A stretch of 64,000 bases of DNA from Amycolatopsis bullii (GCF_014654205.1 NZ_BNAW01000007.1:62001-126000); one strand, 5' to 3'; shown: positions 1 through 7,640, counted from the first letter of the stretch. The notes: a model not told the origin generated them from the letters alone. Program-made: numbers and translations.

Positions 1-12
1 AGAGGGGACGAC

Positions 13-447
13 ATGTGGGGGTTGTCGGGCGGGGACTATGTCACGCGGCAGATCAGGGCGCTCGCGGACGCGGTGCGCCACGAGGGGGCGGGCGGCGTCG
101 GCACGCGCAGCTTCCAGCTGGCGGAGCACCTGGCGGCGGAGGGAGGCGTCCACCGCGGCGACATCCTGACGGCCACGGCGACGCTGCTGGCGATGACGGC
201 GTGGTGCGACGGCGAGGTGGAGGCGGCCTGCCGGTTCGCGGAACTCGCGGGCGAGCACGACGAGGAGTCGCGCGAGCTGGTGACCCACCTGCTGCGGCTG
301 GAGGCGGGTGCGGATCGCGGCTGGCTGCCGCGGGACCAGGCGGAGGCGCTGCTGGAGTACGCCCGCCGGGAGCGCCGGGGCGACCTGGCGCTCCGGCTCC
401 GGACGATCGCGGGCGCCCGGCGCGGCCGGCACCGGCGGGACGACTGA
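13..447 (+). CDS. Hypothetical small soluble protein
   Basis: A 144-residue protein of unknown function. The ATG is preceded by a good purine-rich site (GAGGGG, about 6 bases upstream), which decides the start. The product has no signal peptide or membrane segment. It is rich in Ala, Glu and Arg, looks all-helical, and ends in a basic tail (RRGRHRRDD). I recognise no catalytic motif or named family. The gene is followed by a hairpin and then by the converging folE/oxidoreductase pair, so the right-hand context does not suggest a partner. Its left neighbour lies outside the window and could be an operon mate. The reading frame has normal high-GC third positions, so I believe it is real. Confidence 0.7.
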   Translation: MWGLSGGDYVTRQIRALADAVRHEGAGGVGTRSFQLAEHLAAEGGVHRGDILTATATLLAMTAWCDGEVEAACRFAELAGEHDEESRELVTHLLRLEAGADRGWLPRDQAEALLEYARRERRGDLALRLRTIAGARRGRHRRDD

Positions 448-462
448 CCTCGCTTTCCGGCT

Positions 463-503
463 CGTGAGTGGGAAACCGGGTTGGAACCTGTTTCCCACTC
501 ACG
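463..503. terminator. Bidirectional hairpin between converging genes
   Basis: A 14-bp perfect inverted repeat (463-476 and 490-503) with outer sequence CGTGAGTGGGAAAC and a 13-base loop. It lies exactly between the ends of two converging genes. It has no T-tract, as is usual for actinomycete terminators. The CGTGAGTG...CACTCACG tips recur in the hairpins at 19833 and 35211. Confidence 0.75.
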
Positions 504-531
504 ACCCGCGGGAGGGCGCGCTCCGGCGGCG

Positions 532-1737
532 CTAGTCCGTCAGCGGCTGCTCCGGGTCGGCGAGCCGGTCCGGGTCCACGGTCCGGCCACTGAGGATCAG
601 CTCGCGCACCGCGTCGAGGCCCTCGTCCCACTTGTTCACGTGCAGGCCCGCGACCACCCGGCCGCCGGTCAGCCAGAACGCGTGGAACGCCTCGGCGTCG
701 CCGCGGGTGACGACGCGGTCGTAGCCACCGGGCGGGAACCAGCCGGTGAACTCCATCCCGGCGTCGTACTGGTCCGAGAAGAAGTACGGCAGGTCGTCGT
801 GGACCACCTCGCGGCCGAGCATCGCCAGTGCCGCCGCCGGGCCACCGTTCGTCGCCGCGGCCCAGTGCTCCACGCGGACCCGGCGGCCGTAGCGCTCCTG
901 CCACACGCTCGCGACGTCTCCCGCCGCGAACACGTCCGGGTCTTCGGTGCGCAGGCCCGCGTCGACGAGGACGCCGTCGTCGACGGCCAGGCCCGCGTCG
1001 GCGGCCAGCTGCGTCTCGGGCCGGGCGCCGATGCCGACGACGACCACGTCGGCCGGGATCTCGCCGTCGTCGGTCAGCACCGCGGAGACCGCGGAGTCGC
1101 CCGCGAAGCCCGTCACGCCAGTGCCGAACCGCAGCTCGACGCCGTGGCGGCGGTGCAGGTCGGCGAAGTACCCGCCCAGTTCCGGCCCGAGCGTGGCGTG
1201 CAGCGGGGCCGGTCCGGGCTCGACGATCGTCACCGGGCAGCCGTGGTGGCGCGCGGCCGCGGCCGTCTCCAGCCCGACCCAGCCTGCCCCGGCCACGACG
1301 ACCCGGCCCCCGGCGGCCAGCGCGTCGCGCAGCCGGTCGGCGTGCCCGAGCCGGCGCAGGTAGTGGACGCCGTCGAGGTCGTTGCCGGGCACTCGCAGCC
1401 GCCGTGGCGACGCCCCGGTCGCCAGCAGCAGCTTCGTGTACCCGAGGCGTTCGCCGCCGGCCAGTTCGACCTCGTGCGCCGCGCGGTCCAGCGCGGTGAC
1501 CCGCCGGCCGGTCAGCACCTCGATGCCGTGGTCGACGTACCACTTCTCGTCGTGGACGAACACCGACGCGCGGTCGTCCTGGCCGAGCAGGTAGCCCTTC
1601 GACAGCGGCGGCCGCTCGTAGGGCAGGTCCGGTTCGGCGCCGACGACGACCACGCGCCCGCCGAACCCTTCGGCGCGCAGCGTTTCCGCGGCCTTCGCGC
1701 CGGTCAGCCCGGCGCCGGCGATGACGAAGGTGTCCAT
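532..1737 (-). CDS. FAD/NAD(P)-dependent ferredoxin reductase-like oxidoreductase
   Basis: A 401-residue two-dinucleotide-domain flavoprotein of the BphA4/rubredoxin-reductase type. The FAD Rossmann motif GAGLTG is at residues 8-13, ATGAS near 107, the NAD motif GAGWVG at 150-155 and the second FAD motif AAGDVA at 271-276. The C-terminal dimerisation region carries a typical EHWAAA segment. Such enzymes pass electrons from NAD(P)H to a ferredoxin or small redox protein in the cytoplasm. The start codon overlaps the folE stop (TGATG), so the two genes are translationally coupled. No ferredoxin or oxygenase gene lies nearby, so the electron acceptor is unknown. Confidence 0.88.
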   Translation of the reverse strand: MDTFVIAGAGLTGAKAAETLRAEGFGGRVVVVGAEPDLPYERPPLSKGYLLGQDDRASVFVHDEKWYVDHGIEVLTGRRVTALDRAAHEVELAGGERLGYTKLLLATGASPRRLRVPGNDLDGVHYLRRLGHADRLRDALAAGGRVVVAGAGWVGLETAAAARHHGCPVTIVEPGPAPLHATLGPELGGYFADLHRRHGVELRFGTGVTGFAGDSAVSAVLTDDGEIPADVVVVGIGARPETQLAADAGLAVDDGVLVDAGLRTEDPDVFAAGDVASVWQERYGRRVRVEHWAAATNGGPAAALAMLGREVVHDDLPYFFSDQYDAGMEFTGWFPPGGYDRVVTRGDAEAFHAFWLTGGRVVAGLHVNKWDEGLDAVRELILSGRTVDPDRLADPEQPLTD

Positions 1738-2357
1738 CAGGCGCTCACCCCGGAGAGAGCGAAGAACTCCTGCCGCGTCTTGGGTTCCTCCCGCAGCAGG
1801 CCGTGCAGCGACGACGTCACCGTCAGCGCGCCGGAGGCCCGCACCCCGCGCAGGGACATGCACAGGTGCTCGGCCTCGATCACGACGCCGACGCCCTTCG
1901 GGGCCAGGTGCTCCTGGAGCCAGTCCGCGACCTGCTTGGTCAGCCGCTCCTGCACCTGCAGGTCGCGCGCGAACATCTCGACGACGCGGGCGAGCTTGGA
2001 CAGCCCGAGGATCCGCTCGCCGGGCAGGTAGCCGACGTGCGCGACGCCGCGGAAGGGCAGCAGGTGGTGCTCGCACAGAGACTGCACCGGGATGCTCTTC
2101 GCCAGCACGAGCTCGTCGTAGCCCTCGTCGTTGGGGAAAGTCGTCAGCTGGAAGTCACGCGGCTGCAGCATTTCCGCGTAGGCGTGGGCCACCCGCCGCG
2201 GCGTGTCGCCGAGGTGCTCCGACGACGGGTCCTTCCCGAGGGCGCGCAGCAGGTCGGCGACCGCGCGTTCGGCGGCGTGCAGGTCGACGGTGTCCCGGTC
2301 GTGGACGACGCCGAGGTGCCGCAGGGGAACCGGTGCGCTGACGGGTTCGACGGTCAC
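1737..2357 (-). CDS. folE: GTP cyclohydrolase I
   Basis: Converts GTP to 7,8-dihydroneopterin triphosphate, the first step to folate and biopterin. The 206-residue length is normal for the bacterial enzyme. The zinc ligands are visible as C95 and H98 in CEHH and C166 in HLCMS. The LGLSKLAR and LQVQERLT family blocks are also present. The start is GTG, chosen from the GGAGG eight bases upstream. The gene leads a two-gene unit with the ferredoxin-reductase-like flavoprotein, away from the usual ftsH/folP neighbourhood. It is divergent from a cysteine-rich regulator with inverted TTCTAA/TTAGAA elements between, so it may be a regulated second copy. That last point is inference. Confidence 0.95.
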   Translation of the reverse strand: MTVEPVSAPVPLRHLGVVHDRDTVDLHAAERAVADLLRALGKDPSSEHLGDTPRRVAHAYAEMLQPRDFQLTTFPNDEGYDELVLAKSIPVQSLCEHHLLPFRGVAHVGYLPGERILGLSKLARVVEMFARDLQVQERLTKQVADWLQEHLAPKGVGVVIEAEHLCMSLRGVRASGALTVTSSLHGLLREEPKTRQEFFALSGVSA

Positions 2358-2370
2358 GGGGAGTGCCTCC

Positions 2371-2440
2371 TTCTAAAATCAAGTCAGACCGACGTTAGAA
2401 GCTCCCCGGGGTTTTCGTCAACAGGAGTTTGTTTTAGAAT
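2371..2440. promoter_or_regulatory. Divergent promoter/operator between folE and its regulator
   Basis: TTCTAAAA (2371-2378) is mirrored by TTTTAGAA (2432-2439), and another TTAGAA lies at 2395-2400, forming TTCTAA-N18-TTAGAA. The right copy contains TAGAAT (2435-2440), a plausible -10 element only 6 bases before the regulator's ATG at 2447. That transcript may therefore be leaderless. The AT-rich repeats stand out in this GC-rich DNA and are candidate half-sites for the adjacent regulator. The protein-site link is inferred. Confidence 0.55.
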
Positions 2441-2443
2441 GCG

Positions 2444-3097
2444 GTGATGCAGGAAACCCAGGCGCTGGCCGCGGTCGCCGCCCTCGACGAGCCGACCCGG
2501 CGCCGGTTGTACGAGTACGTGATCCGCTGCCCGGAGCCGGTCAGCCGCGACGACGTCGCCGCGGCGCTCGGCGTGCCCCGGGCGACCGTCGCCTTCCACC
2601 TCGACCGCCTGGTGGAGGGGCAGTTGCTGGCCGTCGGCCACGAGCGCCGGACCGGCCGCAGCGGCCCGGGAGCGGGCCGCCCGGCGAAGCTGTACCGGCG
2701 GTCGGACCGGCAGGTGAGCATTTCCCTGCCGGAGCGCCAGTACGAGCTGGCCGGCGGGCTGCTGGCGGCCGCGGTCGAGGAAGCCGACGAAACCGGCGGG
2801 TCACCGCGGGAGATCCTGGCGCGCCGGGCCCGCGAGCGCGGGACGGAGCTGGCCGCCGGCGGCCAGGACATCCTGAGCACGCTGGAGGAAAACGGCTTCG
2901 AGCCGCGTTCCGGGGACGGCGAGGTGTCGCTCGCGAACTGCCCGTTCCACCGGCTCGCCGAGGCGCACACGAGGCTGGTGTGCGAGATGAACCTGGGCCT
3001 GGTCGAGGGCATGCTGGCGGGGGCGGGTGAGACCGGCTTGCGGGCCCGGCTGGACCCGCAGCCGGGCTCGTGCTGCGTCCGCCTGTCAGCAGACTGA
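2444..3097 (+). CDS. Winged-helix regulator with C-terminal Cys/His cluster (SufR-like)
   Basis: A 217-residue transcription factor. Residues about 10-70 form an ArsR/MarR-like winged helix (recognition region GVPRATVAFHLDRLV). A basic GRP linker and a helical middle follow. The C-terminal part carries C166 and H169 (NCPFH), H175, C180 and the pair C210-C211. This spacing resembles SufR-type regulators that bind an iron-sulfur cluster, and cluster or metal sensing here is inference. The gene starts at GTG 2444 or ATG 2447, close to a possible -10. It is divergent from folE and the ferredoxin reductase, which it probably controls, and it shares an AT-rich inverted repeat with them. Confidence 0.8.
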   Translation: MMQETQALAAVAALDEPTRRRLYEYVIRCPEPVSRDDVAAALGVPRATVAFHLDRLVEGQLLAVGHERRTGRSGPGAGRPAKLYRRSDRQVSISLPERQYELAGGLLAAAVEEADETGGSPREILARRARERGTELAAGGQDILSTLEENGFEPRSGDGEVSLANCPFHRLAEAHTRLVCEMNLGLVEGMLAGAGETGLRARLDPQPGSCCVRLSAD

Positions 3098-3125
3098 GGA
3101 CAAAGGGCGCTCGCCTACAGCCTGG

Positions 3126-3206
3126 CCCCAAGCGCCCCAAGCGCCCCAAGCGCCCCAAGCGCCCCAAGCGCCCCAAGCGCCCCAAGCGCCCCAAGCGCCC
3201 CAAGGC
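3126..3206. repeat. Tandem 9-bp array CCCCAAGCG, eight perfect copies plus a variant
   Basis: Eight uninterrupted copies of CCCCAAGCG (3126-3197) and a ninth degenerate copy ending AAGGC. The unit is a multiple of three, so it reads as repeating Pro-Lys-Arg in one frame, but it sits between two converging genes and I do not believe it is coding. It is the left flank and partly the left arm of a large inverted repeat. Copy number is likely to vary between strains. Confidence 0.9.
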
Positions 3207-3306
3207 GGCCTTCGGTGCGTTGAATGGGCACTGCGGAGCGAAGCGCCTCCGTTGAGGGTGGCGGCGGGGGCATGGATGGAGCAACCAAGGCCGCCTTGGG
3301 GCGCTT
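3193..3306. terminator. Large bidirectional inverted repeat between converging genes
   Basis: A 20-bp perfect inverted repeat (3193-3212 and 3287-3306) encloses 74 bases. It separates the regulator gene (plus strand) from the sigma-factor operon (minus strand). The left arm is built from the last tandem-array copies and the segment GGCCTTCGGTGCGTT, which reappears in the argG terminator near 50852. Confidence 0.7.
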
Positions 3307-3317
3307 GAAGCCGGGTG

Positions 3318-4442
3318 CTACTTCGGGGGGATCTCGCCGAGCCTGCCGACCACCGCGGTCGTGATCGCGCTGGCCCCGAGCTCCGTGCCCGGCTTGAGCC
3401 ACGGCTGCTCGGGCTCCGCCCCGGCGACCGTGCGCTCGCCGATGAACCCGCCGGTCGCCGGGTCGATGATCAGCTGCCGGATCTCGTGGCGGTCGTCCAG
3501 ACCCAGCGCGACGCCGGTGCGGCCGTCCAGGTTCGCGGAGGCGGCCAGGACCGTGATGCCCGGGATCTTCGCCAGCGCCCGGTACCACTGCGCCCGCAGC
3601 TGCGCCGGCATCTGCCCGGCGCGGAGGATCTCGATGCCGAAGTGGAACATCACCGACGGCGTCGAGCCGCGTCCCTTCGTCAGCTGCTGCAGCTTCGCGT
3701 AGAGCGCCGCCGGGTCGTGCGGCAAGGCGGCGTAGAACGCCGGGCTGTCCCAGTCGCTCGCGTCGCCGCACTTCTTCGGCGGCTTGGCCTTCGGGAAGAA
3801 GTCGCCGCAGGGGCCCTGCCACTGGCCCCGGTCGGTGTCCGTGACCTCCGGCTCCGGGGCCTGCGCCTGCGGCACCGAACCGCCGAGGAACTTCCCGGTG
3901 CTCAGGATCCTGCGGGTCTCCTGCCAGACGTCGCGCTCGTCCGCCGGGATCCAGCGGTCGACCTCCTGCTCCCACAGGTAGGTGTAGCCGGTGCGGTCGC
4001 CCGTCTGGACGCCGCGCTGCACCCAGGTGTGCTCGGCGACGTACCGGAACTGCCCGGGCCCGACGGGCTGGTCGGCGGCGCCGACGGTCAGGTCCGCGGC
4101 CCGGGTCAGCACCTGGACCGCGGACATCAGCCGGACGTCCGGGGCGGTCGCCGTCGGGACGGACCCGGTCGATACCGGGACCGAGCCGGCCGGCGGCGCG
4201 GCGGCCGGAGCGGGCGCCGGAGCCGTCGGGCGCTGCTGGGCGAGCACGACCGTCACCGCCACCACGCCCGCCACGGCGGCCGCGACCGGCACCGCGAACC
4301 GGCGCACCCGCTTCGGGCGCAGGGGGAGGACGGTTCCGGCGTCCAGCTCGGCCAGCAGCCGGGTCCGGGCCGCGGACAGGTCGGCCGGCGCGGTGCGGGC
4401 TTCGCGGTGGAGCAGCTCGAGGGTCTCGTCGAGCTCGTTCAT
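3318..4442 (-). CDS. Membrane-anchored sigma-factor partner, CU044_5270-like
   Basis: A 374-residue protein encoded with an ECF sigma factor. Residues 1-45 are a short cytoplasmic region. One membrane segment follows near 48-67 (PVAAAVAGVVAVTVVLA), then an Ala/Pro-rich linker and a large extracytoplasmic domain with two Cys. The order fits proteins annotated as CU044_5270 family, which sit beside sigma factors in actinomycetes. It may act as an anti-sigma or signal-receiving partner. No zinc-binding anti-sigma (ZAS) motif is visible. The start overlaps the sigma stop by ATGA. The family assignment is from memory and the anti-sigma role is inference. Confidence 0.7.
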   Translation of the reverse strand: MNELDETLELLHREARTAPADLSAARTRLLAELDAGTVLPLRPKRVRRFAVPVAAAVAGVVAVTVVLAQQRPTAPAPAPAAAPPAGSVPVSTGSVPTATAPDVRLMSAVQVLTRAADLTVGAADQPVGPGQFRYVAEHTWVQRGVQTGDRTGYTYLWEQEVDRWIPADERDVWQETRRILSTGKFLGGSVPQAQAPEPEVTDTDRGQWQGPCGDFFPKAKPPKKCGDASDWDSPAFYAALPHDPAALYAKLQQLTKGRGSTPSVMFHFGIEILRAGQMPAQLRAQWYRALAKIPGITVLAASANLDGRTGVALGLDDRHEIRQLIIDPATGGFIGERTVAGAEPEQPWLKPGTELGASAITTAVVGRLGEIPPK

Positions 4443-5008
4443 GACTGGTTCTCCTCGGTGGGGACGAGCAGGGCCTGGAGCCGGTGGCGCACGCGGTGCA
4501 GGCGCGAGCGCACCGTGCTGGCCGGCACCCCGAGCGCCTCGGCGACTTCGGCCGGTTCGAGACCGGCCCAGGACGTGAGCAGCAGGACGTCGCGGTCCTG
4601 TTCGGACAGTTCGGCGAGCTCGGCGGCCAGCACGCGCAGCCGCGCCGCCGCGTCGACGCGGCCGGCGACCGCGGCGTCGTGGTTCTCGGCCGGGCGGTCC
4701 CGGGCACCCGCCTTCGCGGTCAGCTGAAGCCCGCGAACCTCCTGGCGCACGTGGTTGCGCAGCAGGTTGGTGGCGATGCCGTAGAGCCAGCCGCGGATCG
4801 GCGCCTTCTCCGGGTCGTAGCTCGCCCGTCTTCGCAGCGCGACGACGAACGTCTCCGCCACGAGGTCGTCGGCGGCGTGCACGCCCACCCGGCCCGCGAG
4901 GTAGCCGCGCAGGGGAGGGGCGTACTCGTCGAAGAGCCGCGCGAAGATCTCCTTCGGATCCCGCGTGGCGAGGTCGGGCCGGTCCAGCCGTTCGACGATT
5001 CTGGTCAC
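4439..5008 (-). CDS. ECF-type RNA polymerase sigma factor
   Basis: A 189-residue sigma-70 family protein with only regions 2 and 4. Region 2 includes DDLVAETFVVALRR and the segment IRGWLYGIATNLLRNH. Region 4 includes LSEQDRDVLLL and the helix-turn-helix VAEALGVPASTVRSRLHR. It directs RNA polymerase to a small regulon, probably autoregulated. I chose the GTG at 5008, because a longer frame back to 5104 adds a low-complexity N-terminus with no sigma homology. The stop overlaps the partner gene start (ATGA), which suggests stoichiometric production with the membrane protein downstream. Confidence 0.88.
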   Translation of the reverse strand: MTRIVERLDRPDLATRDPKEIFARLFDEYAPPLRGYLAGRVGVHAADDLVAETFVVALRRRASYDPEKAPIRGWLYGIATNLLRNHVRQEVRGLQLTAKAGARDRPAENHDAAVAGRVDAAARLRVLAAELAELSEQDRDVLLLTSWAGLEPAEVAEALGVPASTVRSRLHRVRHRLQALLVPTEENQS

Positions 5009-5060
5009 GGTACTGGTTGTCGCGGTCCGGCGCCCGCGTCCCCGCTCACCCGTCCGGATG

Positions 5061-5089
5061 AGACGCAGACCACATCCGGGAACGGTTCC
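5061..5089 (-). promoter_or_regulatory. Candidate ECF-type promoter of the sigma operon
   Basis: On the minus strand GGAACC (5089-5084) is followed after 18 bases by CGTCT (5065-5061). This resembles the GGAAC/CGTC elements of ECF promoters, upstream of the sigma gene. The GGAAC is part of the palindrome GGAACGGTTCC (5079-5089). The spacing is somewhat long, so this is tentative. Confidence 0.35.
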
Positions 5090-5112
5090 AGGCTCGGCGG
5101 ACAAGAGCCGGT

Positions 5113-5982
5113 ATGGACCGACGGAACGCGATGCTGCTCGCCGGGACGGCCGCCGCCGCGGTGGTGGCGATGCTGACGACGGCCGCCGTGGTGCGACCGC
5201 TGGGCCCTCCGGAGGCGCGGCTCACCGCGCCACCGGCTTTGACGACGAGCGTGGCGACGACGGCGACCGCGGCCCCGCCCGAGGACGCCGGGCAAGGAGT
5301 GCCCACCGCCGCAGAGCTCGCCGGCCTCGTGCCCGGCGAGCTCAGCGTGCTCGTCCACGACCGCCGGACCGGCCGGGACCTCGTTTCCCACCGGCCGGAC
5401 GCCGCCTACCCGGCGGCGTCGCTGGTCAAGCTGCTCATCGCGCTCGAAGCGCTGCGACGGGGCGAGCCGGCGGGCGTGGTCGCGGAGCTGCTTTCCCGCA
5501 GCGACGACGAGGTCGCCGGACGGCTGTGGACGAAGCTGGGCGGCCCCGCGATCGTCACCGGCTGGGCGGCCCGGATCGGCCTGACCTCGACCCGCCCGCC
5601 CGAAGATCCCGGCAAGTGGGGCGGCACCGTCGTGACCGCCGCCGACGTGGCGCGGGTCTACCGGTACCTCCTCGACACCGCGCCCGCCGCGACCCGGCAG
5701 ATCGTGCTGCGGGCCCTCGGCAACGCCGCGCCCCGCAGCTCGGACGGCTCCGACCAGCTCTACGGCATCGCGGCCGCGGTCACCGCCACCGGCCGGGCGG
5801 TGAACCAGGGCTGGTCCTGCTGCGACCCGGACCGGCACCTGCACACGAGCGGGGTGGTCGGTGACGGCCGGTTCGTCGTCGTCGTGCTGACCGCCCAGCC
5901 GGCCGGCACGAGCCGGGCGAGCGCCGCCCAGCGCGTCACCGCGGTGGTGAAAGCGCTCTCTGGTGCCTTCGGATGGTCCTGA
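5113..5982 (+). CDS. Secreted/anchored class A beta-lactamase-like serine hydrolase
   Basis: A 289-residue protein with an N-terminal hydrophobic segment (about 7-28) followed by a Thr/Ala/Pro-rich linker, so it is exported and possibly anchored. The SxxK active-site motif is S103-L-V-K106. SRSDDE further on occupies the place of the SDN loop. The usual KTG box near the C-terminus is not clear, as the equivalent strand reads HTSG. It is therefore probably a beta-lactamase-fold hydrolase or transpeptidase-like protein, not a proven beta-lactamase. It is divergent from the ECF sigma operon across about 100 bases, which may make it part of that regulon. Confidence 0.7.
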   Translation: MDRRNAMLLAGTAAAAVVAMLTTAAVVRPLGPPEARLTAPPALTTSVATTATAAPPEDAGQGVPTAAELAGLVPGELSVLVHDRRTGRDLVSHRPDAAYPAASLVKLLIALEALRRGEPAGVVAELLSRSDDEVAGRLWTKLGGPAIVTGWAARIGLTSTRPPEDPGKWGGTVVTAADVARVYRYLLDTAPAATRQIVLRALGNAAPRSSDGSDQLYGIAAAVTATGRAVNQGWSCCDPDRHLHTSGVVGDGRFVVVVLTAQPAGTSRASAAQRVTAVVKALSGAFGWS

Positions 5983-6002
5983 TCCGGCGCGGGACGTCCG
6001 GA

Positions 6003-6044
6003 TACCGCCGATTCGGCGGTACCGTCTCGGGGGTGAGACGGTAC
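6003..6044. repeat. Two overlapping hairpins before LacI-1
   Basis: Hairpin one is 6003-6010/6014-6021 (8 bp, 3-base loop). Hairpin two is 6019-6028/6035-6044 (10 bp, GTACCGTCTC arm). They share 6019-6021, so both cannot fully form at once. They lie between the serine hydrolase stop and the LacI-1 ribosome binding site. They could be a terminator plus an operator or leader structure. Confidence 0.5.
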
Positions 6045-6062
6045 GACGTGGAGGGGGCCAGG

Positions 6063-7106
6063 GTGGTGGACCGGGCGAAGCCGGGGGAGCAGACGAGGAC
6101 TCCCCTGCCGGGGCCGCGACAGCCGAGCCTGGCCGACGTCGCCGGTATGGCCGGCGTCTCGCACATGACCGTTTCGCGCGTGGTCAACGAGAGCGGGCCG
6201 GTGCGCCCGGAGACCCGCGAGCGGGTTCTCGCCGCCGTGCAGAAGCTCGGCTACCGGCCCAACACGGCCGCGCGGGCGCTGGTCACCGGCCGGTCCGGCA
6301 CCCTCGGCGTGGTCGCGCTCGAGTCCAATCTCTACGGACCGGCGAGCACGCTCTACGGCATCGAGAACGCGGCCCGCGAGGCCGGGTACGGCGTCGCGAT
6401 CTGCAGCGTGACGCGGCCGGGCCGGACGTCGATCGGTGACGCGGTGGAGAGCCTGCGGCGCCAGGCGGTGGAGGGGATCGTCGTGATCGCCCCGCACGTC
6501 ACGGCCGGGCGCGCGCTGGCGGCGGCCCCCGCGGACATCCCCCTGGTCGCGGTCGGCGGCGGCGAGGCGGCCCCGGTGCCGGTGATCTCGGTCGACCAGT
6601 ACGACGGCGCCCGCCTCGCCACCGAGCACCTGCTGTCCCTGGGCCACCGGACGGTCTGGCACCTGGCCGGACCGGAAGACTGGCTGGAGGCCCGGGACCG
6701 GGAGCGCGGCTGGCGCGAGACGTTGGAACGGCGAGGGTTGCGGGTGCCCGCGGTGGTGCGGGGTGACTGGAGCCCGCGGTCGGGGTATGAGGCCGGGCGG
6801 GCGCTGGTGGGCAAGCGGGGGCTGAAGGCCGTTTTTTCGGCGAACGACCAGATGGCGCTGGGGTTGTTGCGGGCGTTCACCGAGGCGGGGATCCGGGTGC
6901 CGGAGGACGTGCAGGTCGCCGGGTTCGATGATGTGCCGGAGGCGGAGTACTTCACGCCGCCGTTGACGACGGTGCGGCAGGACTTCATCGAGGTGGGGCG
7001 GAGGACGTTCGGGTTGCTCGAGGAGCGGATGGCCGGTGGGGATGCCGGGGCTCGGCATCTTGTGGCGGCGGAGCTGGTTTTGCGGGAGAGCACCCGGGCT
7101 CGGTGA
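6063..7106 (+). CDS. LacI-family repressor LacI-1
   Basis: A 347-residue repressor. The N-terminal helix-turn-helix is at about 20-45 (SLADVAGMAGVSHMTVSRV), the hinge region ends near 70 (AARALVTGR), and the sugar-binding domain follows. I chose the GTG at 6063. It has GGAGGGGG five bases upstream, and this start makes the protein exactly as long as its paralogue LacI-2, with the HTH at the same position. The two proteins are nearly identical through ALESNLYGPASTLYG, so they should recognise similar sites. The gene precedes a GH35 beta-galactosidase with a TGTTAACGCTAACA operator. Codon usage shifts to TTG, GTT and GGG in the last third of the gene, unlike LacI-2. Confidence 0.9.
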   Translation: MVDRAKPGEQTRTPLPGPRQPSLADVAGMAGVSHMTVSRVVNESGPVRPETRERVLAAVQKLGYRPNTAARALVTGRSGTLGVVALESNLYGPASTLYGIENAAREAGYGVAICSVTRPGRTSIGDAVESLRRQAVEGIVVIAPHVTAGRALAAAPADIPLVAVGGGEAAPVPVISVDQYDGARLATEHLLSLGHRTVWHLAGPEDWLEARDRERGWRETLERRGLRVPAVVRGDWSPRSGYEAGRALVGKRGLKAVFSANDQMALGLLRAFTEAGIRVPEDVQVAGFDDVPEAEYFTPPLTTVRQDFIEVGRRTFGLLEERMAGGDAGARHLVAAELVLRESTRAR

Positions 7107-7274
7107 TCGGGCGGTCGGGCTGACCGGCGGGTCGGTTTGGGCCGTTCGTGCCGGGCTGGGGTTGAGCTGCTTGTGGTGGGGGTGGTGCGCCGTCTGTGTC
7201 GGTGGGTTGAGCTGCTTGCGCCCCGCTGCTTGTGATGGCGTGTTTTCGCCACCCCGATGCCCGATTGTGAGTAC

Positions 7275-7330
7275 GGCCGGCGGCATCATGTCAAGGCGGG
7301 AAAGCGTGCCTTGACATGATGCCGCCGGCC
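7275..7330. terminator. 23-bp perfect inverted repeat after LacI-1
   Basis: The arms 7275-7297 and 7308-7330 match perfectly around a 10-base loop and include the core CATCATGTCAAGGC. It is far stronger than needed for a simple terminator. It lies in the 534-base gap between LacI-1 and the GH35 gene. Termination of LacI-1 is the simplest role. Confidence 0.7.
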
Positions 7331-7381
7331 ATGTTGGGGCTTCGGATCGGGGTTGCGGGGGGTTTGGGTCCCGCCTTGGCT

Positions 7382-7485
7382 TTCCGATTTGGAGGCTGCC
7401 GGGCTCTGGTGAGGCTTCCGGTTTGGGGGGCTGCCGGGCCTTGTTGAGGGCTTCCGGTTCGGGGGCTGCCGGGGTTTGCTGTGGC
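7382..7485. repeat. Three imperfect ~35-bp tandem copies in non-coding DNA
   Basis: Copies start at 7382, 7416 and 7452 and share TTCCG followed by GGGGCTGCCGGG. The whole gap 7107-7524 has strong G/T bias on the plus strand and no believable gene. Apart from this repeat and the hairpin at 7275 I see nothing in it until the operator at 7525. Confidence 0.55.
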
Positions 7486-7524
7486 TGGCCGTTTCGCGCG
7501 GTGGTTTCCCTTTCGCCCGAATGA

Positions 7525-7538
7525 TGTTAACGCTAACA
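7525..7538. promoter_or_regulatory. LacI-type operator upstream of GH35 beta-galactosidase
   Basis: TGTTAACGCTAACA, a near-palindrome with the central CG typical of LacI-family operators. It matches the sites at 17606, 18766 and 36936 (consensus TGTTAnCGnTAACA). It lies 102 bases before the GH35 start, and its right half (TAACAA) could double as a -10 element. The presumed binders are LacI-1 and LacI-2. Confidence 0.72.
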
Positions 7539-7640
7539 AGCCCACCGCACTGATCCATTGCGGTGTTGTATCTTGACCACTTCTGTGCGGTCGGCAAAGG
7601 TTTGTGTTCGATTGTGGTCCCCGCCGCTCAGGAGGCTCGC

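Noticed and set aside
3126..3206. The direct repeat as a CRISPR array
   Set aside because: Units are 9 bp and contiguous with no spacers, and no cas genes are present.
3070..3255. A frame encoding repeated Pro-Lys-Arg across the 9-bp array
   Set aside because: It arises only because the repeat unit is a multiple of three. There is no supported start and it lies within a terminator between converging genes.
5113..5982. An antibiotic-resistance beta-lactamase
   Set aside because: The SxxK motif is present but the KTG box is not convincing, so only a beta-lactamase-like fold is claimed.
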